From Treponema sp. (lineage in GTDB: Bacteria > Spirochaetota > Spirochaetia > Treponematales > Breznakiellaceae): a stretch of 16,474 bases of DNA. The notes beneath the pieces were generated by a model, which worked only from the letters and a program-made list of their open reading frames with translations, was not told the DNA's origin and did not search any database. Location: NCBI GenBank assembly GCA_031255815.1, contig JAIRRU010000162.1:1-16474 (forward strand). Reading direction: 5' to 3'. The position numbers and the translations under genes were made by a program. Numbering within the stretch: position 1 is the first letter of the stretch; each line of letters starts with the position of its first letter. Positions 12,573 to 16,474 of this stretch are shown piece after piece.

Positions 12573-13684
12573 GTGAAACAAACGAAATTGAGCAGGGGAA
12601 CGGAGAACGGGATATCACCGAAATTTCCGAGCTGTCAAAAAAAGGTTATCAGCTACTCAAGGAAAACAAAATTTCCGAGGCAATGGAATGTTTTAACCGC
12701 ATCCTCGCCGTTGATGATACCAACAATTATGCGCTGGTGGGCATGGGGGACGCGACTCGCAAAAGGGGGGCTTTCCGGGAAGCGGCGTCCTATTACCAGC
12801 GTTGCCTGGCCTACCACCCGGGAAACAACTACGCTCTTTTCGGCCTGGCGGACTGCTACAAAGCTCTTAACCAGTTTCATAAGGCTATTGAAATATGGGA
12901 ACAGTACCTTCTCCACGACGATAAGAACATTACTGTTCTTACCCGCGTTGCCGACGCCTACCGGAAAGTCAGGGATTTTAAACATTCCAAAGCGGTGTAC
13001 CTTAAGGTTTTGGAAATGGAAGAACGGAACCCTTACGCCATCATCGGACTGGGGCACCTGCATTACGATTTTAAGGAGTACCGGGACGCTCTTTTTTACT
13101 GGGAGAAGATGCTCCAGGCAAACAGGGAGAACGTGGATATCCGGGTGCTCACCTCCATCGGAAACTGCCACCGGAAGCTGAAAACTTTTAAGGACGGGGT
13201 CGTCTATTTCCAGATGGCCCTCCAGCGGGAGCCCTCCAATTTTTACGCCCTCTTCGGCCTGGCGGACTGCTTCCGGGGCATGAACCAGCAGGATCGCTCC
13301 CTTGAATACTGGAACCGCATCCTGGAGCAAGACCCCCGGAACAAGGTGATCCTTACCCGGGTCGGCGACGCCTGCCGGCATATAGGGGATCTCGACAAGG
13401 CGGTGGAGTATTACGAACAGGCCCTGAACATAGAATTCGACACTTACGCGGTGCTGGGCCTTGCGATGGTGGCCAAGGCCGAAGGCCGCTACAACGAAGC
13501 GGACGCCTCCCTGCACCGGCTTATCCAGCAGGACCCCAAAAATTACCGTTTTTACCTGGAACTGGCGGATTGCTGCGTAAAGAAAGGGGAAAAACAGCGG
13601 GCGATAGAGACGCTGGAAGAATTCCTGAGAACGGGCATCCGCAACATCAGTATCATAGAAGCGCTTGAAAAGATCAAATCCTGA
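12569..13684 (+). CDS. Tetratricopeptide-repeat (TPR) protein
   Basis: The 371-residue protein consists of about ten TPR units of 34 residues from about residue 22 to the end. No signal peptide or lipobox is present, so it is likely cytoplasmic. Two unit types alternate: type A (Y-A-L-F-G-L-A-D-C, ending near W-x-x-x-L) at about 88, 156, 226 and 294, and type B (V-L-T-R-V-A-D-A, with x-Y-Y or similar) at about 122, 192 and 260. This gives a 68-residue super-repeat, as if made by duplication of a pair. TPR arrays bind protein partners; none is identified. It overlaps the upstream small gene by 4 bases and rlmN downstream by 20 bases. A TPR gene also occurs in Treponema pallidum (from memory TP0095), which may be the counterpart. 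Confidence 0.92.
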   Translation: MSETNEIEQGNGERDITEISELSKKGYQLLKENKISEAMECFNRILAVDDTNNYALVGMGDATRKRGAFREAASYYQRCLAYHPGNNYALFGLADCYKALNQFHKAIEIWEQYLLHDDKNITVLTRVADAYRKVRDFKHSKAVYLKVLEMEERNPYAIIGLGHLHYDFKEYRDALFYWEKMLQANRENVDIRVLTSIGNCHRKLKTFKDGVVYFQMALQREPSNFYALFGLADCFRGMNQQDRSLEYWNRILEQDPRNKVILTRVGDACRHIGDLDKAVEYYEQALNIEFDTYAVLGLAMVAKAEGRYNEADASLHRLIQQDPKNYRFYLELADCCVKKGEKQRAIETLEEFLRTGIRNISIIEALEKIKS

Positions 13685-14714
13685 GACGCCGGAGCGTATA
13701 GCTGTTTCGGGCCTGCCCCTGGAAGAACTTTCCTCCCTGCTTCAGCCGCTCCCTCCCTTCCGGGCAAGGCAAGTATTCAAGTGGGTTTCCAGGGGGGTTT
13801 CCTCCTTCGGGCTTATGTCCGATCTGGGCAAAGAGCTGCGGGAAGAACTGGAATCCCGCTTCAGCCTCCGGAGCAGCAGGGTTACCGCCGAGCTTGCCGA
13901 TCCTGACGGGACGGTAAAACTGCAGATAGAACTCCGCGACGGGCAGCGGATAGAGGCGGTGCTTCTTTCCGACGGAGAGGGCCGCAGAACCGCCTGCCTG
14001 TCCAGCCAGGCGGGCTGTCCCGCAGGCTGCGTGTTCTGCAAAACCGGTTCCCTGGGTTTCTCCCGCAATCTTTCTTCCGGTGAAATAATCGAACAGTTTT
14101 TCTACCTGAATTCCCTCTCCGCTGTTTCAAACATCGTGATCATGGGCATGGGGGAACCCCTGCTCAATCTGGACGAAGTGCGCCGGGCGCTGGGGGTCCT
14201 GTTTGATCCCCGGGGGCTGGGAATTTCCCCCCGGCGGGTTACCCTTTCTACCAGCGGGCTTGCCGGGGGCATACGGGATCTGGCGGACAGGGGGCCTCCG
14301 CTGCGGCTTGCCCTTTCCCTTACCAGCGCCAGGCAGGAACTGCGGAACCGCCTTATGCCCATAGGGAAGGGCAACCCCCTCCCCCTCCTTAAAGAAGCGC
14401 TGTCCTACTACCGGCGGAAAACGGGCCGCAGGATTACTTTGGAGCTGGTTCTTCTGGGGGGGCTTAATACCTGCAGGGAGGAAGCCGCCGCCGTGGCGGC
14501 CTTTGCCTCGGGGCTCGGCACGATAATAAACCTGATACCCTGGAACCCGGTGGAAGGATCCGTCTTTGAAGGCAGCCCTTTACGGGAACCTTCCCCCGCC
14601 GAGCTGCGGAACTTTTGCGCGGAACTTGAAAGCAGGGGGCTTAACCTGACCCTGCGCCGCCGAAAGGGGCGGGATGTAGCCGGCGCCTGCGGACAGCTGG
14701 GGCAGATCTCTTAG
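13665..14714 (+). CDS. rlmN: Dual-specificity radical SAM rRNA/tRNA methyltransferase RlmN
   Basis: RlmN methylates C2 of A2503 in 23S rRNA and A37 in some tRNAs by radical SAM chemistry. The cluster-binding C118-x3-C122-x2-C125 lies in S-S-Q-A-G-C-P-A-G-C-V-F-C. The M-G-E-P-L-L-N SAM motif follows near 162-168. The methyl-carrying cysteine is C342 in G-A-C-G-Q-L near the C-terminus. The N-terminal RNA-binding domain is at about 12-75 (L-P-P-F-R-A-R-Q-V-F-K-W). Its 349 residues are normal. No in-frame ATG or GTG starts it; the best start is TTG at 13665, which overlaps the TPR gene by 20 bases and lacks a clear ribosome binding site, so coupling is likely. Confidence 0.93.
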   Translation: MKRSNPETPERIAVSGLPLEELSSLLQPLPPFRARQVFKWVSRGVSSFGLMSDLGKELREELESRFSLRSSRVTAELADPDGTVKLQIELRDGQRIEAVLLSDGEGRRTACLSSQAGCPAGCVFCKTGSLGFSRNLSSGEIIEQFFYLNSLSAVSNIVIMGMGEPLLNLDEVRRALGVLFDPRGLGISPRRVTLSTSGLAGGIRDLADRGPPLRLALSLTSARQELRNRLMPIGKGNPLPLLKEALSYYRRKTGRRITLELVLLGGLNTCREEAAAVAAFASGLGTIINLIPWNPVEGSVFEGSPLREPSPAELRNFCAELESRGLNLTLRRRKGRDVAGACGQLGQIS

Positions 14715-14737
14715 CCCCGCCCGCGGCCGCCCGGCGT

Positions 14738-15616
14738 TCAGCCTCCCAGGAACCGGGAGAATAAAACCTGAAAGACGCCGATGCCGAAACCCAGGATGCC
14801 GCCGACACCATCTATCCACTTGAACTGATCCGCCATCACGTCGAGGATTATCTGCTCAACCCGGAGCATGTCCAGGGAGTCAATGCGCCGGGATACCAGG
14901 TTCCGCACCTCAAGGGCCGCAAGGATGCTTTCGGCCCGGGATTCCAGGGCATCGAACAGTTTTTCTGTTATCAGGCTTTCAAGGCTTCCCCCGGCGGCGT
15001 TAGGCGCGGCGCCGTTAAACAGCTTATCCGAAGCGTAGGAGATAATCCGTTCCCTTACCGTGTCTTCGTTTCCCAGCGCCTCCAGCCTTTGGATAAGCTC
15101 GTCGATGATCTCCGGCATTTTTTCGTGGAGGCTCCGGTCGAACTGGCCGGAAGTAACAAGGAAGCGCTGCAGCGGGGGAAGCATAAAAACGGTGTTGTCA
15201 ATAAAAGTGTGGCCCTGGGCTTCCAGCCCGGCGTGGATATCCGGTTCCCGCAAAAAACCGATAAGGCCCTGCCAGGCCCGGGGGTACATGTTTTCCGCCG
15301 TTTGTTTGAAAAGATCCGGAAAACGCCCGGTATAAACGGCAAGCCCCCGGCGGAATTTTTCCCTGAATTCCCCGTCGGCAAAACGTTCCCGCAGGATCTC
15401 CGGGGTAAGGAGTTCCCGCTCCACCATCCGCCCGATGCTTTCCGCAAGCCGGCTGCGCTCCCGGGGGAGGATGCCCGGCGTAAAGGGGAGGCGTATACCG
15501 AAGATCCGTACAGCCTTGAGGGGCCGGAACAACATTCTGATGGCCAGCACATTGGTCAGAAAACCGATAAAGGCCCCCACCAGGGGAGGGACGATCCAGG
15601 AAAGCCAGCTATTCAT
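14738..15616 (-). CDS. DUF445 membrane protein (YheB-like)
   Basis: The 292-residue product begins with a membrane segment (P-P-L-V-G-A-F-I-G-F-L-T-N-V-L-A-I) and the family-typical M-L-F-R-P and L-P-F-T-P-G-I-L-P-R-E-R at about 28-54. A long mostly helical soluble region follows and a hydrophobic C-terminal segment closes it (G-V-G-G-I-L-G-F-G-I-G-V-F). This matches DUF445, whose role is not known; it is a membrane family found in many bacteria. The start overlaps the stop of the SH3-like lipoprotein by 4 bases (ATGA), so the two are co-transcribed. Its end faces the end of rlmN across a 23-base GC-rich gap with no clear terminator. Confidence 0.88.
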   Translation of the reverse strand: MNSWLSWIVPPLVGAFIGFLTNVLAIRMLFRPLKAVRIFGIRLPFTPGILPRERSRLAESIGRMVERELLTPEILRERFADGEFREKFRRGLAVYTGRFPDLFKQTAENMYPRAWQGLIGFLREPDIHAGLEAQGHTFIDNTVFMLPPLQRFLVTSGQFDRSLHEKMPEIIDELIQRLEALGNEDTVRERIISYASDKLFNGAAPNAAGGSLESLITEKLFDALESRAESILAALEVRNLVSRRIDSLDMLRVEQIILDVMADQFKWIDGVGGILGFGIGVFQVLFSRFLGG

Positions 15617-16074
15617 GGGTTTAGGGCTCCGGCGGAATTCGATTCCGAAGCGGTACGGGCCTGGCCCTCGTTGTCGTAAATGTCCACCTCCCCCTCGGGA
15701 AGCCAGCCCTGGGAATCCCCTTCTACCAGTACCCAGAATTCCGTCTGGTTCCCGGCGCTTACCGAGCGGCGCTCGATAACCCGTATCACCGTACCGCGTC
15801 TCAGGTAACCCCGGGAGGCCCCCTCGCGATCGGGGGTTTCCGCCAGATGGGTGAAAGATTTATTTATCACCCCGTAGCCTATTACCGGCCGGGAAAGGGG
15901 CGGCGTAACCGGCGGGTTGGGGATCACCCCGTCTTTATTCCGGTCGCAGGCCCCCCAAAGAACCAGGGTCAAAAAGATCAGCGCGGAAAAGGAGGGGGGC
16001 CGGCAAAGCCTCCGGCCCGCCTGTTTTCCGCGGCTCCGATCTTGATCACTCAAATGAAAAGCGCCTATGCTCAT
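15613..16074 (-). CDS. SH3-like domain lipoprotein
   Basis: The 153-residue product has a positively charged N-region, a hydrophobic segment and a lipobox-like L-W-G-A-C, so it is probably a lipid-anchored exported protein. After a proline-rich linker (V-I-P-N-P-P-V-T-P-P-L) the rest resembles a bacterial SH3 fold: L-R-R-G-T-V-I-R-V-I-E-R-R, F-W-V-L-V-E, and G-W-L-P-E-G-E-V. Such domains often bind peptidoglycan or proteins. The start is uncertain: ATG at 16074 has no ribosome binding site and lies about 3 bases from the predicted transcription start; TTG at 16053 is another candidate. The gene is coupled to the DUF445 gene downstream. Confidence 0.78.
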   Translation of the reverse strand: MSIGAFHLSDQDRSRGKQAGRRLCRPPSFSALIFLTLVLWGACDRNKDGVIPNPPVTPPLSRPVIGYGVINKSFTHLAETPDREGASRGYLRRGTVIRVIERRSVSAGNQTEFWVLVEGDSQGWLPEGEVDIYDNEGQARTASESNSAGALNP

Positions 16075-16474
16075 ACAGTGAAAAATATAACGGCTTTCCG
16101 GCTTTTCGTCATCATTTTCACGGCCTTGTGTTTGGAAACTTTGTTTTTCCCCCGCGCCCTGCAGGGCCAGGCGGAAGAGGGGGGCGGAGCCGGAACTTTT
16201 CCCTATACTTTTTCCGTAAGCCCCGCTATCGGGTTCTTTGCCGGTCAGGGGGAAGAGATAGTTTACCGGAGCGAAAGAAGCGGCACTTATCTGAGCGAAC
16301 TCCTGTGGGACATAAAGCCCCTGGTTTACTCCGGGCTGGTTCTCGACGTTTCCCAAAAAAAGAGTCCGGGCTTTTTTTATTCCGTAAGCCTGAAATTCGG
16401 TTTTCCCATGATGTCGGGCCTTCTTGAAGACCGGGACTGGCTGGCCCTGAACGGCGCGCTTTCCCATTACTCGC
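16054..16474 (+). CDS. Outer-membrane beta-barrel protein, omptin-like, 5' part only
   Basis: The frame runs from ATG 16054 to the window end without a stop (140 codons). The first 40 residues are a signal peptide-like segment (charged start, hydrophobic core L-F-V-I-I-F-T-A-L-C-L). The mature part alternates polar and aromatic residues as in a beta-barrel. Y-L-S-E-L-L-W-D-I-K at 79-88, D126-R-D128-W at 126-129 and L-S-H-Y-S at 136-140 recall omptin proteases, in which the S-x-L-x-W strand and the D-x-D-W pair (OmpT D83 and D85) are conserved. The other active-site pair would lie beyond the window. Starts are uncertain: GTG at 16078 is an in-frame alternative. The gene is divergent to the lipoprotein and their 5' ends may overlap. 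Confidence 0.62.
   Translation, partial: MKSAYAHTVKNITAFRLFVIIFTALCLETLFFPRALQGQAEEGGGAGTFPYTFSVSPAIGFFAGQGEEIVYRSERSGTYLSELLWDIKPLVYSGLVLDVSQKKSPGFFYSVSLKFGFPMMSGLLEDRDWLALNGALSHYS
16084..16112 (-). promoter_or_regulatory. Probable promoter of the SH3 lipoprotein-DUF445 unit
   Basis: On the - strand ATGACG (plus positions 16107-16112) is followed by 17 bases and TATATT (plus positions 16084-16089). The matches to consensus are four and five of six. Transcription would start near 16077. The promoter lies inside the 5' coding part of the divergent barrel gene. Confidence 0.5.

Noticed and set aside
14715..14737. GC-rich gap between rlmN and the DUF445 gene as a bidirectional terminator
   Set aside because: No stable stem with a T tract is present on either strand.
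16075..16467. N-terminal extension of the SH3-like lipoprotein frame to 284 residues
   Set aside because: The signal peptide and lipobox lie after residue 131 of that frame, and the extension is antisense to the barrel gene.
1..16474. CRISPR arrays, tRNA or rRNA genes, insertion sequences, prophage genes
   Set aside because: No regularly spaced repeats, cloverleaf-like segments, transposase or integrase motifs, or phage genes were seen by eye.

Overview
The window looks like chromosomal DNA of a GC-rich spirochete of the Treponema type. This is inferred from the gene sets, from the order uppS-cdsA-dxr-rseP, and from a TPR gene next to rlmN. No rRNA or taxon-specific marker is present, so genus is not certain. 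Almost all of it is dense housekeeping sequence with start/stop overlaps. No CRISPR array, transposase, integrase or tRNA was seen.

Region 1 (1-5412, + strand) is an envelope and isoprenoid operon: the last codons of uppS, then cdsA, dxr, rseP and a secreted beta-propeller protein. UppS and Dxr supply isoprenoid and undecaprenyl carrier, CdsA makes CDP-diacylglycerol, and RseP cuts membrane proteins. The propeller protein starts at a TTG with a good ribosome binding site just after rseP.

Region 2 (5409-10275, - strand) is a ribosome and replication operon: rpsF-ssb-rpsR-DUF2232 membrane protein-rplI-dnaB-comFB. It has a well-formed sigma70-type promoter (TTGACC, 17 nt, TACTAT). Its leader can fold like the S6:S18 autoregulatory RNA. 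Further stem-loops sit just before the ribosome binding sites of rpsR and rplI. The last gene is a ComFB-family protein, a family recently linked to cyclic di-GMP binding in cyanobacteria. It meets the propeller gene tail to tail with a 4-base overlap.

Region 3 (10276-11135) is the only loosely packed part. It holds a structured, terminator-bearing spacer, a divergent promoter, a terminator-like hairpin just before a VOC (glyoxalase-fold) gene, and then about 230 bases of imperfect inverted repeats without a gene.

Region 4 (11136-14714, + strand) carries an unrecognised helical protein, rsmD, a new promoter, a small helical protein, a TPR-repeat protein and rlmN. RsmD and RlmN modify rRNA (RlmN also tRNA).

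Region 5 (14738-16474) holds a DUF445 membrane protein and an SH3-like lipoprotein on the - strand. Divergent to them is the 5' part of an outer-membrane beta-barrel gene whose visible motifs recall omptin proteases; it runs off the window.

No large undescribed system is evident. The best leads are the RNA structures of the rpsF operon, the structured spacer at 10301-10464, ComFB as the last gene of a replication operon, and the omptin-like gene.
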